Assembly (NCBI RefSeq): GCF_040729435.1
Contig: NZ_CP160398.1
Location: forward strand, 5,003,001 to 5,067,000
Direction: 5' to 3'
DNA length: 64,000 nucleotides
DNA from: Pseudomonas sp. HOU2
GTDB lineage: Bacteria; Pseudomonadota; Gammaproteobacteria; Pseudomonadales; Pseudomonadaceae
Shown here: positions 50,713-60,146 of the stretch, in pieces
How positions within the stretch are numbered: position 1 is the stretch's first letter
Layout of the letters: each line of letters begins with the position of its first letter
Made by a program: the position numbers and the translations under genes
The notes under the pieces: model-generated
Told to the model about the DNA's origin: nothing
Seen by the model: only the letters and a program-made list of their open reading frames with translations
Databases searched by the model: none

Positions 50713-51639
50713 ATGATTGGCATAAAAAGCATTGCGAGCTACGTTCCTGTAGCCGGCGTGGACAATTACGCACAAGGTGCAAAATTCGAGAAGGATGAAG
50801 AGTTCATCCTCGGCAAAATCGGTTCGGCCTTCCTGCCGCGCAAAGACGCTGAACAGGAAACCTCCGATCTGTGCGTGGAAGCGGCCAATGCGCTGTTTGC
50901 CAGCAACCCTGAACTGAAGCGTGAATCGATCGACGCACTGATCGTCGTCACCCAGAACGGTGACGAAGAAGGTCTGCCGCACACCGCTGCCATCGTCCAG
51001 GACAAACTCGGTCTGCCGACTAATGTTGCGGCGTTCGACATTTCTCTGGGCTGCTCCGGTTACGTCTACGGCATCTACGCGATCAAGGGCTTCATGGAAG
51101 CCGCCGGCCTGAAGAACGGCCTGCTGATCACCGCTGACCCGTATTCGAAAATCGTCGACCCGGAAGACCGCAACACCACCATGCTCTTCGGCGATGCCGC
51201 CACTGCCACCTGGATGGGCGAAGACCCGGCCTGGGCACTGGGCAAGGCCAAGTTCGGCACCGACGGTTCCGGCGCACCGCACCTGAAAGTCACCGATGGC
51301 GTGTTCTTCATGAACGGGCGTCAGGTGTTCAACTTCGCGCTGCTCAAAGTCCCGGCGCACTTGCACGAATTGCTCGACGACTCCGGCCTCAACGCTGACG
51401 ACATCGACGCCTTCTGCATTCACCAGGGCAGTGCGGCGATTGTCGATGCGGTGGCGCGGCGTTTCGAAGGCGAGCCGGAGAAGTTCATCAAGGACATGGT
51501 CGAGACCGGCAATACCGTGTCGTCGAGCATCCCGCTGCTGCTGGAAAAACACGTGCTCAATTCCGACTGGCAGCGCATTGCCCTGAGCGGGTTCGGCGTT
51601 GGTCTGTCGTGGGGCTCGGCGATCATCTATCGCCCTTGA
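50713..51639 (+). CDS. FabH-like 3-oxoacyl-ACP synthase III of the glycosylation island
   Basis: The 308-residue thiolase-fold enzyme has the KAS III catalytic set: Cys in DISLGCSGYVYGIYAIKGF (about residue 114), His in FCIHQGSAAIVDAV (about 237) and Asn in ETGNTVSSSIP (about 266). No ACP or other fatty acid genes accompany it. The P. syringae island carries a similar gene (orf3) between fgt2 and fliC, where it is thought to help make the acyl group (such as 3-hydroxybutyryl) on the flagellin sugar. It follows 226 bases of intergenic DNA after pseI in which I see no clear promoter. A strong terminator follows. Confidence 0.88.
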   Translation: MIGIKSIASYVPVAGVDNYAQGAKFEKDEEFILGKIGSAFLPRKDAEQETSDLCVEAANALFASNPELKRESIDALIVVTQNGDEEGLPHTAAIVQDKLGLPTNVAAFDISLGCSGYVYGIYAIKGFMEAAGLKNGLLITADPYSKIVDPEDRNTTMLFGDAATATWMGEDPAWALGKAKFGTDGSGAPHLKVTDGVFFMNGRQVFNFALLKVPAHLHELLDDSGLNADDIDAFCIHQGSAAIVDAVARRFEGEPEKFIKDMVETGNTVSSSIPLLLEKHVLNSDWQRIALSGFGVGLSWGSAIIYRP

Positions 51640-51662
51640 GCCCGGTCAAAAACGGCGGATAC

Positions 51663-51702
51663 AAAAATAGCGTTCAAGGTTACCCTTGAACGCTATTTTT
51701 TT
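51663..51702 (+). terminator. intrinsic terminator after the FabH-like gene
   Basis: AAAAATAGCGTTCAAGG (51663-51679), loop TTAC, CCTTGAACGCTATTTTT (51684-51700), then TT. Confidence 0.94.
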
Positions 51703-51725
51703 GCCCGAACGAAACGCGAGGCGTC

Positions 51726-53015
51726 ATGAGCGAGTTTTTCCAACCCAATGCCCAGGTCATCCAGCAACGCTGGCCGGCGTTGTTCGAGCGGTTGCTGGCG
51801 GAAGACGGCTCAGTCGTTCAAGCCGAACTGGTGCAGGGCATGGGCTCGACGCTCAGCGTTAATGGCATTCAACTGACCAGCCGCCACGACCGGGTCCACG
51901 AAGCCCGCATCCAGGCGGCCAGCCTGGTGGAAAAACCGCAGCTGCACGTGTATGGCACTGGCCTCGGTGATCTGCCAGCGGTGCTGCTGGAGCGCGCTGG
52001 CCTTGAGCAGTTGTACGTGCATATCCTCAATGGCGCGTTGTTCGCGCTGGTGCTGCAACTGCTTGATCAACGGCAATGGCTGGAAGATCCGCGTGTGCAG
52101 CTGTTCTATGCCGGTGATCTGTCAGACATCTGCACACCGTTTTTCGCCCTGCCGGCGGAGATGCTGCTGGCTGATGACTTCAACGCGAAGATCCGCGATC
52201 GGCTGGTCAGCGAAGTGCACCTGAGCTTCAACAATCGTGAGTTCGATCCACACTTGCCGTTCATTCAACAGCGCTTGCAGGACTGCCTGCCGGTGTTGCT
52301 GGGCGATGACGATGTGGCGCAGTTGTTCGGCAGCGCCAATGGCCGGGAGATCTATGTGATCGGCACCGGGCCGACCCTGGAAGGGCATTTCCAGCGTCTG
52401 GCGGCGGTGCACGCGCAGGCTGAACGTCCATTGTTGGTGTGCGTCGATACCGCTTACCGGCCGCTGCGTGAACACGGCATCGTCCCGGATCTGGTGGTCA
52501 CCATCGATCAGCGCATCAGCTTCCGGCATTTGCCGTTCGAGGACTCCGCTGGCATCCCGCTGGTGTATCTGCCCATGAGCGATCCTGTGGTGCTGACCGC
52601 CTGGAAGGGCAAGCGCTACGGCGGTTACTCGGCCAGTCCGGTGTACTCCGCGTTGTGTGAGCAATACCCGCGCGGGCAATTGCATGTCGGTGGCAGCGTG
52701 ATTCATCCGGCGGTGGACCTGGCGGTGAAGATGGGCGCGTCGCGCATTACCCTGTTCGGTGCTGACTTCGCGTTCCCGATGAACAAGACCCATGCCGGCT
52801 GGAACGACGGCGATCTGGGGCCGGGGGTTGATCAGGCGCGGCACTGGGTGCAGGACGGCCATGGCCAGCGGGTCAGCACCCAGCTGAATTTTCGCGGCTA
52901 TCTGTGTGTGCTGGAGCGCTATATCGCCGCGCATCCGCAGGTGCAGTTCTTCAACAGCAGTCGCGCGGGCGCATTGATTGCCGGGACGCAGTTCAATCAG
53001 GAGTTTGTGCAATGA
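51726..53015 (+). CDS. Maf-like motility accessory factor (DUF115 / MptE-like)
   Basis: The 429-residue protein has the DUF115 6-hydroxymethylpterin-pyrophosphokinase MptE-like domain, with YVIGTGPTLEGHFQRLAA, VVTIDQRISFRHLPF, HVGGSVIHPAVDLAVKMGASRITLFGADFAF. In Campylobacter, Helicobacter and Aeromonas, Maf proteins of this family transfer pseudaminic acid from CMP-Pse to flagellin. With a full pse pathway upstream and fliC downstream this is the best candidate for that transfer here. The N-terminal 200 residues are more divergent. It overlaps the next small gene by four bases. Confidence 0.85.
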   Translation: MSEFFQPNAQVIQQRWPALFERLLAEDGSVVQAELVQGMGSTLSVNGIQLTSRHDRVHEARIQAASLVEKPQLHVYGTGLGDLPAVLLERAGLEQLYVHILNGALFALVLQLLDQRQWLEDPRVQLFYAGDLSDICTPFFALPAEMLLADDFNAKIRDRLVSEVHLSFNNREFDPHLPFIQQRLQDCLPVLLGDDDVAQLFGSANGREIYVIGTGPTLEGHFQRLAAVHAQAERPLLVCVDTAYRPLREHGIVPDLVVTIDQRISFRHLPFEDSAGIPLVYLPMSDPVVLTAWKGKRYGGYSASPVYSALCEQYPRGQLHVGGSVIHPAVDLAVKMGASRITLFGADFAFPMNKTHAGWNDGDLGPGVDQARHWVQDGHGQRVSTQLNFRGYLCVLERYIAAHPQVQFFNSSRAGALIAGTQFNQEFVQ

Positions 53016-53284
53016 CCACGATTGAGCAGTGCGTCGACGAGTGCCGGCAGTGCGCCGGGCTGTTTCGGCTCGGGCGGGATGTCGAGGCGGCGCTGGATAT
53101 GGTCGATGTGTTCGGAGGCGCGCAGCAGTTGCTGATAGCTGCGCCTGCGCCGATTCAGCAGGACTGGGCCTTTGTACTCACGCACATGCTCGATTGTCAG
53201 GAGCGTCAGGACTGGTTGGGGCTGGCTGACTGGATGGAGTACGAGTTGATCGAAGTGTTGCAAAAAGCACGATCGGCAACGTGA
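53012..53284 (+). CDS. 90-residue helical protein coupled to the Maf-like gene
   Basis: The product (MTTIEQCVDECRQCAGLFRLGRDVEAALDMV..., ending QKARSAT) is acidic and all-helical, with three Cys in the first 30 residues. Its ATG overlaps the Maf-like stop (ATGA), so it is made together with that transferase. I recognise no family; a small partner or chaperone is possible. Confidence 0.7.
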   Translation: MTTIEQCVDECRQCAGLFRLGRDVEAALDMVDVFGGAQQLLIAAPAPIQQDWAFVLTHMLDCQERQDWLGLADWMEYELIEVLQKARSAT

Positions 53285-53414
53285 GCGACCGCACTGGCCC
53301 GCGGCTTTAGGTGGGGGTCGGTTTTATGGCGTCATTTTTTCGCAGGTGGGAGGGCGCTAAGCCCTTGTTTTCTCGGGGGTGGCAGGGTGATGGCAAATTT
53401 TTTTCAAAAAACCC

Positions 53415-53441
53415 TCAAGCAACTTGCCAACCCGACGATAA
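53415..53441 (+). promoter_or_regulatory. sigma-28 (FliA) promoter of fliC
   Basis: TCAAGCAA (53415-53422), an 11-base spacer, and GACGATAA (53434-53441) fit the flagellar sigma-28 consensus TAAAGTTT-N11-GCCGATAA. It lies 80 bases upstream of fliC. Confidence 0.75.
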
Positions 53442-53521
53442 CTATTACGAAGGTTCTCTAGGCCATTCCAGGCGGTTGCCAGGGCCGGAAGCCGCAGTAC
53501 CCAACCAACGAGGAATTCGTC

Positions 53522-54373
53522 ATGGCTTTAACAGTAAACACCAACACCACGTCGCTGAACGTTCAAAAGAACCTGAACCGTGCTTCCGACGCTCTGTCGA
53601 CTTCGATGCAGCGCCTGTCTTCCGGCCTGAAAATCAACAGCGCTAAAGACGACGCTGCCGGCCTGCAGATCTCCACTCGTATGCAATCGCAAATCCGTGG
53701 TGGCAACCAGGCTATCCAGAACGCCAACGACGGTATCTCCGTTGCCCAGACCGCTGAAGGCGCTCTGCAAGCTACTACCGACATCCTGCAGCGTATGCGT
53801 GAACTGGCTGTTAAAGCACGTACCGGCACCAACGGCACTGCTGACCAGAAAGCGACCAACCTTGAATTCGCCGACATGTCCGACGAAATCAGCCGTATCG
53901 CTGCTTCCACCAACCTGAACGGCAAAAACCTGCTGGACGGTTCGGCTGGTACTGTGACTCTGCAAGTTGGTGCTAACACCGGTACTGCCAACCACATCGA
54001 CCTGGTACTGAGCTCCAAGTTCGACGCCGTCAGCCTGTCCGTGGACAAAGGTACTCTGGCTCTGACCGGTACTGACGCTGCAAACGCCGGTAGCAACATC
54101 GACGCCGCCATCACCGCAATCGACGCTGCTATCGCTGCGATCGGTGATACCCGTGCCAGCCTGGGTGCTTCGCAAAACCGTCTGACCAGCACCATCTCCA
54201 ACCTGCAGAACATCGTTGAGAACACCACTGCTGCACAGGGTCGTGTACAAGACACCGACTTCGCCGCAGAAACTGCTAACCTGACCAAGCAGCAAACTCT
54301 GCAGCAGGCTTCGACCTCCGTTCTGGCTCAAGCCAACCAACTGCCTTCCGCTGTACTGAAGCTGCTTCAGTAA
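53522..54373 (+). CDS. fliC: flagellin FliC
   Basis: The 283-residue flagellin has the conserved N-terminal D0/D1 helices (ALTVNTNTTSLNVQKNLNRASDALSTSMQRLSSGLKINSAKDDAAGLQIS, then MQSQIRGGNQAIQNANDGISVAQTAEGAL). The matching C-terminal D1/D0 follows (SNLQNIVENTTAAQGRVQDTDFAAETANLTKQQTLQQASTSVLAQANQ). The variable centre (about residues 145-200) is short and Ser/Thr-rich, offering O-glycosylation sites. It is exported and polymerises as the filament. Codon use is strongly biased, consistent with high expression. Confidence 0.98.
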   Translation: MALTVNTNTTSLNVQKNLNRASDALSTSMQRLSSGLKINSAKDDAAGLQISTRMQSQIRGGNQAIQNANDGISVAQTAEGALQATTDILQRMRELAVKARTGTNGTADQKATNLEFADMSDEISRIAASTNLNGKNLLDGSAGTVTLQVGANTGTANHIDLVLSSKFDAVSLSVDKGTLALTGTDAANAGSNIDAAITAIDAAIAAIGDTRASLGASQNRLTSTISNLQNIVENTTAAQGRVQDTDFAAETANLTKQQTLQQASTSVLAQANQLPSAVLKLLQ

Positions 54374-54389
54374 TTTCGGAATGAGTTCG

Positions 54390-54427
54390 GGCGGGGGAGT
54401 GCGCTAGTCGTGCTCTCTCGCCTTTTT
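54390..54427 (+). terminator. terminator after fliC
   Basis: GGCGGGGGAG (54390-54399) pairs with CTCTCTCGCC (54413-54422), with two G-T pairs, followed by TTTTT. Confidence 0.8.
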
Positions 54428-54446
54428 ACGTTAGGAGGTGATGAGC

Positions 54447-54803
54447 ATGGACATGAGCGTGAAGCTTAACCAGTCTTATCCGGCTCCCAAGCCAGTAACG
54501 CCGGTTGCTGACAAACCGTCAGAGACGCCTGAAGTCAGCAAGTTGCAAGCGCCGGTCGCTGCCAAGAGTCAGGATACGGACGATGCCAAGTTGAAGCTGG
54601 CGGTGCAGGAGATCGAAAAGTTTGTTCAGTCGATCAAGCGCAATCTGGAGTTCTCCATCGACGAACATTCCGGAAAGGTCATCGTCAAGGTGATCGCAAG
54701 CGAGACGGGTGAGGTCGTTCGACAGATCCCCTCCGCAGAAGCCCTCAAGCTGGCAGACAGCCTCGCCAACGCGAGCCACGTATTGTTCGACGCCAAAGTC
54801 TGA
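54447..54803 (+). CDS. flaG: flagellar protein FlaG
   Basis: The 118-residue protein has a variable Pro-rich N-terminus and the FlaG core LAVQEIEKFVQSIKRNLEFSIDEHSGKVIVKVIASETGEVVRQIPSAEAL. FlaG limits filament length. I placed the start at the ATG at 54447, eight bases after TAGGAGG; ATG at 54441 is too close and ATG at 54453 also possible. Confidence 0.93.
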   Translation: MDMSVKLNQSYPAPKPVTPVADKPSETPEVSKLQAPVAAKSQDTDDAKLKLAVQEIEKFVQSIKRNLEFSIDEHSGKVIVKVIASETGEVVRQIPSAEALKLADSLANASHVLFDAKV

Positions 54804-54886
54804 GAGCTGGCATGAATAGTGTTTGTCTTTCTTTAATGACGCCGGGAAGGGTCAAAAGAACGGCAGCAAACTGAAGGGAGATGCAC

Positions 54887-56341
54887 ATGGCAAGTCCAAT
54901 TTTACCGGGTTCGGGCCTGGGTTCCGGCCTGGACATCGGTGCGATCGTTACTGCGCTGGTCAACGCCGACAAGTCGCCGAAGCAGACGCAAATCGATACT
55001 GCGACCAAAGCCAATACGCTGAAGATTTCCGGCATCGGTTCGTTGAAGAGCGCGCTGACGGCGTTCCAGACGGCAATGACCAATCTGAGCAGCAAAACCA
55101 ACCCTGCGTTTGCCGGCTTCACCGCCACTTCGGCCAATACGTCGGTTCTGAACGCCACTGCCGACAGCACCGCAGTAGCGGGAAGCTACAACGTAGTCGT
55201 GAGTCAGCTGGCCACCGGTTCGAAAATCGCCAGTGCCTCTTTCGCCGGCGGCGCCTCCAGTGCCATTCCGAGTGGTACCCTGAAAATCAGTCAGAATGGC
55301 ACTGATTACAATGTCGACATCCCGGCCGATGCCACCTTGCAGAGCACCCGTGATGCGATCAACAAGGCTCAGGGTGCCAACGGTATTTCCGCCAACATCG
55401 TGACCGACGCCAATGGTGCTTCGCGTCTGGTGATCAGTTCGAGCAAGACCGGCGAAGGTTCCGACCTCACCGTCAGCGGTATTGCCGGTCTGGAAATTGA
55501 TGGCACCAAGGCAATGAGCGGCACTCCGGCGGCAGGTGATTCAGGCGCCGTCAACGGCGTTGCAAAAAATGCCCTGTTGACCATTGACGGCCTTCAGGTA
55601 AGTAGCAAAAGCAATACGGTAACCGGCGCAATCAGTGGCCTGACCCTGAATCTGACGACGGTCAGCGCTAACGCGAACTCTCCGACTGTTGTCAGCGTAG
55701 ATGCCAACACCAAAGGCTTGCAGACATCGATTCAGTCGTTTGTCGACGCTTACAACACGCTGAAGACCACCATTGATACGTTGTCCAAGGCGACGCCGGA
55801 CGCCGATGGCAAGCTGACCGTGCAAGCGGCCTTCACTGGCGACGCGATGCCGCGCGCGCTGATTGCCGACGTGCGTGCCGAGTTGACGGCCAAGGGCGCT
55901 GGCGGTCCGTTGGCCGTACTGTCCCAGCTGGGCGTAATGACCGATCGCAACACCGGTAACCTGACATTTGATACCACGGCTTTCAACAAAACCATGGCTC
56001 AGCCAGGCATGACTGGCCAGGTTCAGCAATTGTTCACCGGCACCGATGACACCAACGGTCTGCTGGCGCGCATGACCAAGGCAACGGACCCGTACCTCAA
56101 GCCGGCGGCAGGTGATATCACCGGCAGCGGTCTGCTTGATCAGCGCATGGCCATCCTGAACAAAAACACGCGCAATCTTACCGATCAGCAGACGGCTCTG
56201 GATGTACGTGTTGCCAACCTGACCAAGACGTTGACTGCCAAATACAACGCCATGGACTTGCTGGTCGGGCAGATGAAGGCCACGGCGAGCAACATCACGT
56301 CGTTCTTCAGCACGCTGAACGCTCAGCAATCCGCGAAGTAA
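54887..56341 (+). CDS. fliD: flagellar filament cap FliD (HAP2)
   Basis: The 484-residue protein starts ASPILPGSGLGSGLDIGAIVTALVNADKSPKQTQID and ends with the C-terminal cap helix (LTAKYNAMDLLVGQMKATASNITSFFSTLN). It forms the filament cap that folds incoming flagellin; in pseudomonads it can also bind mucin. The ATG at 54887 lies six bases past AAGGGAG; the ATG at 54881 would abut it. fliS and fliT follow after a terminator. Confidence 0.96.
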   Translation: MASPILPGSGLGSGLDIGAIVTALVNADKSPKQTQIDTATKANTLKISGIGSLKSALTAFQTAMTNLSSKTNPAFAGFTATSANTSVLNATADSTAVAGSYNVVVSQLATGSKIASASFAGGASSAIPSGTLKISQNGTDYNVDIPADATLQSTRDAINKAQGANGISANIVTDANGASRLVISSSKTGEGSDLTVSGIAGLEIDGTKAMSGTPAAGDSGAVNGVAKNALLTIDGLQVSSKSNTVTGAISGLTLNLTTVSANANSPTVVSVDANTKGLQTSIQSFVDAYNTLKTTIDTLSKATPDADGKLTVQAAFTGDAMPRALIADVRAELTAKGAGGPLAVLSQLGVMTDRNTGNLTFDTTAFNKTMAQPGMTGQVQQLFTGTDDTNGLLARMTKATDPYLKPAAGDITGSGLLDQRMAILNKNTRNLTDQQTALDVRVANLTKTLTAKYNAMDLLVGQMKATASNITSFFSTLNAQQSAK

Positions 56342-56353
56342 CAGGCAAGAACG

Positions 56354-56397
56354 ACAAAAACCCGGCTACGCTTTATCGGCGTGCGCCGGGTTTTTGT
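56354..56397 (+). terminator. hairpin terminator after fliD
   Basis: ACAAAAACCCGGC (56354-56366) and GCCGGGTTTTTGT (56385-56397) are perfect complements around an 18-base loop. Some read-through to fliS is expected. Confidence 0.85.
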
Positions 56398-56471
56398 CTT
56401 TTGATCTAAAGTTCTGTGGCTCGTTGGCGATACACTGGTTATACGAGTCAATGTGGCAAATGAGGTAGAAC

Positions 56472-56867
56472 ATGAATCCAATGTTAGCCCTTCGGCAATA
56501 CCAGAAAGTCGGCGCGCACGCCCAGACATCCGAGGCGAGCCCGCACCGTCTGGTACAAATGTTGATGGAAGGCGGTCTGGAGCGCATCGCTCAGGCCAAG
56601 GGCGCTATCGAGCGCAAGGATATTCCCGCCAAGTGCACGGCCATCAGTAAAGCCGTTGGCATCATTGGTGGGCTGTGTGAAGGCCTGGATCTGGAAAACA
56701 GTGCTGATTCGGTAGGTGAGCTCAACCAGCTTTACATCTACATGATGAAGCGACTCGCTGAGGCCAACGTCAAGAGCGATCCGAAAATCCTCGACGAAGT
56801 TGCCGGCCTGCTGCGCACCGTAAAGGAAGGCTGGGACGGCATCGCTCCGCCAGGTCCCCAGTTTTAA
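56472..56867 (+). CDS. fliS: flagellin export chaperone FliS
   Basis: The 131-residue helical protein has the FliS signature EASPHRLVQMLMEGGLERIAQAKGAIERKDIPAKCTAISKAVGIIGGLCEGLD and LNQLYIYMMKRLAEAN. It binds the C-terminus of unexported flagellin and prevents premature polymerisation. fliT follows 10 bases downstream. Confidence 0.95.
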   Translation: MNPMLALRQYQKVGAHAQTSEASPHRLVQMLMEGGLERIAQAKGAIERKDIPAKCTAISKAVGIIGGLCEGLDLENSADSVGELNQLYIYMMKRLAEANVKSDPKILDEVAGLLRTVKEGWDGIAPPGPQF

Positions 56868-56877
56868 GGAGAGCACC

Positions 56878-57174
56878 ATGAGTCTTGTATTGCAGCGAAT
56901 CGCCGATACCCGTGAAGCCTTGGTCAGTGCGCTGGCCGAACGCAACTGGGAAGCCATTGGCGAGCTGGATCTGGCTTGCCGTTCCTGCATGGAAGACGTC
57001 ATGGCCGAGGCCTCGCTGGATGAGGAGGCCTTGCGCAGTAACCTTGAGGAGTTGCTCCATGTTTACAAGGAGCTTCTGGAGGCGGCCATGGGTGAGCGGC
57101 AGGCGATAGCCAACGAGATGTCGCAGATCACCCAAGCGCAAAAGGCGGCAAAGGTTTACCATCTGTTTGGTTAA
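56878..57174 (+). CDS. fliT: FliT-like flagellar chaperone
   Basis: The 98-residue helical protein (SLVLQRIADTREALVSALAERNWEAIGELDLACRSCMEDVM...) sits immediately after fliS with GGAGAGCACC before its ATG. Size and place match FliT, the chaperone of the FliD cap. Sequence similarity to enteric FliT is weak, so the name rests mainly on synteny. Confidence 0.8.
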   Translation: MSLVLQRIADTREALVSALAERNWEAIGELDLACRSCMEDVMAEASLDEEALRSNLEELLHVYKELLEAAMGERQAIANEMSQITQAQKAAKVYHLFG

Positions 57175-57346
57175 TTAACCCCCAGTTAATCCAGACATGT
57201 GCGCCATAAATTTGACTGTGCACGGTTTTTTGACTTAACTAGTGGCTGTTTTCAGATTTCAGGCGTCTACAGGCACAAGGTGTCCTGCAAGCGTCTCGCT
57301 TGCCCCATTTTTCGGGCATTGAGTTGACTAGGGAAGTTGCTATTGC

Positions 57347-58822
<1,476 letters not shown>

Positions 58823-58863
58823 CGCCTGTTTTTCAACACCTTCATTTATAAGCAGTTTTTTTT

Positions 58864-58879
58864 AGGCACGGGTATTGCT
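58864..58879 (+). promoter_or_regulatory. sigma-54 promoter of fleSR
   Basis: AGGCACGGGTATTGCT has GG and GC exactly 10 bases apart and near-consensus boxes. It lies 54 bases before fleS, as expected for a FleQ/RpoN target. Confidence 0.88.
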
Positions 58880-58932
58880 ACAGCCCTCGCAACGTTCCGT
58901 TTAACTGACGGTCAGCCAAGCGAGAGAACACA

Positions 58933-60141
58933 ATGCCCCACGCCCAGATGTCATCTGCCTCCAATGTCGAGGGGCAACCGTCGTCCGTAGAGCAGACGAG
59001 CCGCCTGGGGCTTGAGCAGGCGTTCGCACTGTTCAATCAGATGTCCAGCCAGTTGACCGATTCCTACAGCATGCTTGAAGCCCGGGTCACCGAGCTCAAG
59101 GGTGAGCTGGCGGTAGTCAGTGCCCAGCGCATGCAGGAGCTGGCAGAAAAAGAACGCTTGGCCAATCGCCTGCAAAACCTCCTTGATCTGTTGCCCGGTG
59201 GCGTCATCGTGATTGACGGCCACGGCATGGTTCGCGAAGCCAATCCGGCGGCGATCGACCTGTTGGGGCTGCCGCTGGAAGGCGAATTGTGGCGCCATGT
59301 CATCGCGCGTTGCTTTGCCCCGCGTGAAGACGACGGTCATGAAATCTCTCTGAAAAACGGTCGACGCCTGTCGATCGCCACCCGCTCGCTGGATGCCGAG
59401 CCGGGGCAGTTGGTGCTGCTCAACGACCTGACAGAAACCCGCCACCTTCAAGCTCAATTGGCGCGCCATGAGCGCCTGTCGTCGCTGGGGCGCATGGTCG
59501 CCTCGCTGGCCCATCAGATCCGCACGCCGTTGTCCGCCGCGTTGCTTTACGCCAGTCATTTGACCGAGCAGGAACTGCCCGTCGCCACCCAGCAGCGCTT
59601 CGCCGGTCGTCTCAAGGAGCGCCTGCATGAGCTGGAGCATCAGGTGCGCGACATGCTGGTGTTCGCCCGTGGCGAGCTGCCGCTGACCGACCGGGTCACC
59701 CCGAATGCGTTGATGCAGTCGCTGCAAGCAGCGGCGCTGACCCATGTGCAGGATTTGCCCATTCGCTGGCAGTGCGACAGTCATGTCGGCGAATTGCTGT
59801 GCAACCGCGACACCCTGGTCGGGGCGATTCTCAATCTGATCGAAAACGCAATTCAGGCCAGCGACGGCAATGTGCGCCTGAAAGTGCATTGCTACACCCG
59901 CGACAACAGCTTGCGCCTGTGCGTCAGCGACAGCGGCAGCGGCATTGATCCGCTAGTGCTGGAGCGTCTCGGCGAGCCGTTTTTTACCACCAAAGTGACC
60001 GGCACCGGGCTAGGCCTGACCGTGGTCAAGGCAGTGGCGCGGGCACATCAGGGAGAATTGCAGCTGCGTTCGCGGGTCGGGCGTGGCACGTGCGCGCAGG
60101 TGATCCTGCCGCTGTTTTCCGCTGTACAGGGAGCTGAGTAA
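58933..60141 (+). CDS. fleS: flagellar sensor kinase FleS
   Basis: The 402-residue soluble kinase has an N-terminal coiled coil, a PAS domain (LLDLLPGGVIVIDGHGMVREANPAAIDLLGL, about 75-170), the phospho-His in SLAHQIRTPLSAALLYA near residue 195 and an ATPase domain (NLIENAIQAS, SDSGSGIDP, GTGLGLTVVKAVARAHQGEL). There is no membrane segment, so it senses a cytoplasmic signal, probably assembly state. It phosphorylates FleR, encoded six bases downstream. Confidence 0.96.
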   Translation: MPHAQMSSASNVEGQPSSVEQTSRLGLEQAFALFNQMSSQLTDSYSMLEARVTELKGELAVVSAQRMQELAEKERLANRLQNLLDLLPGGVIVIDGHGMVREANPAAIDLLGLPLEGELWRHVIARCFAPREDDGHEISLKNGRRLSIATRSLDAEPGQLVLLNDLTETRHLQAQLARHERLSSLGRMVASLAHQIRTPLSAALLYASHLTEQELPVATQQRFAGRLKERLHELEHQVRDMLVFARGELPLTDRVTPNALMQSLQAAALTHVQDLPIRWQCDSHVGELLCNRDTLVGAILNLIENAIQASDGNVRLKVHCYTRDNSLRLCVSDSGSGIDPLVLERLGEPFFTTKVTGTGLGLTVVKAVARAHQGELQLRSRVGRGTCAQVILPLFSAVQGAE

Positions 60142-60146
60142 ACGTC

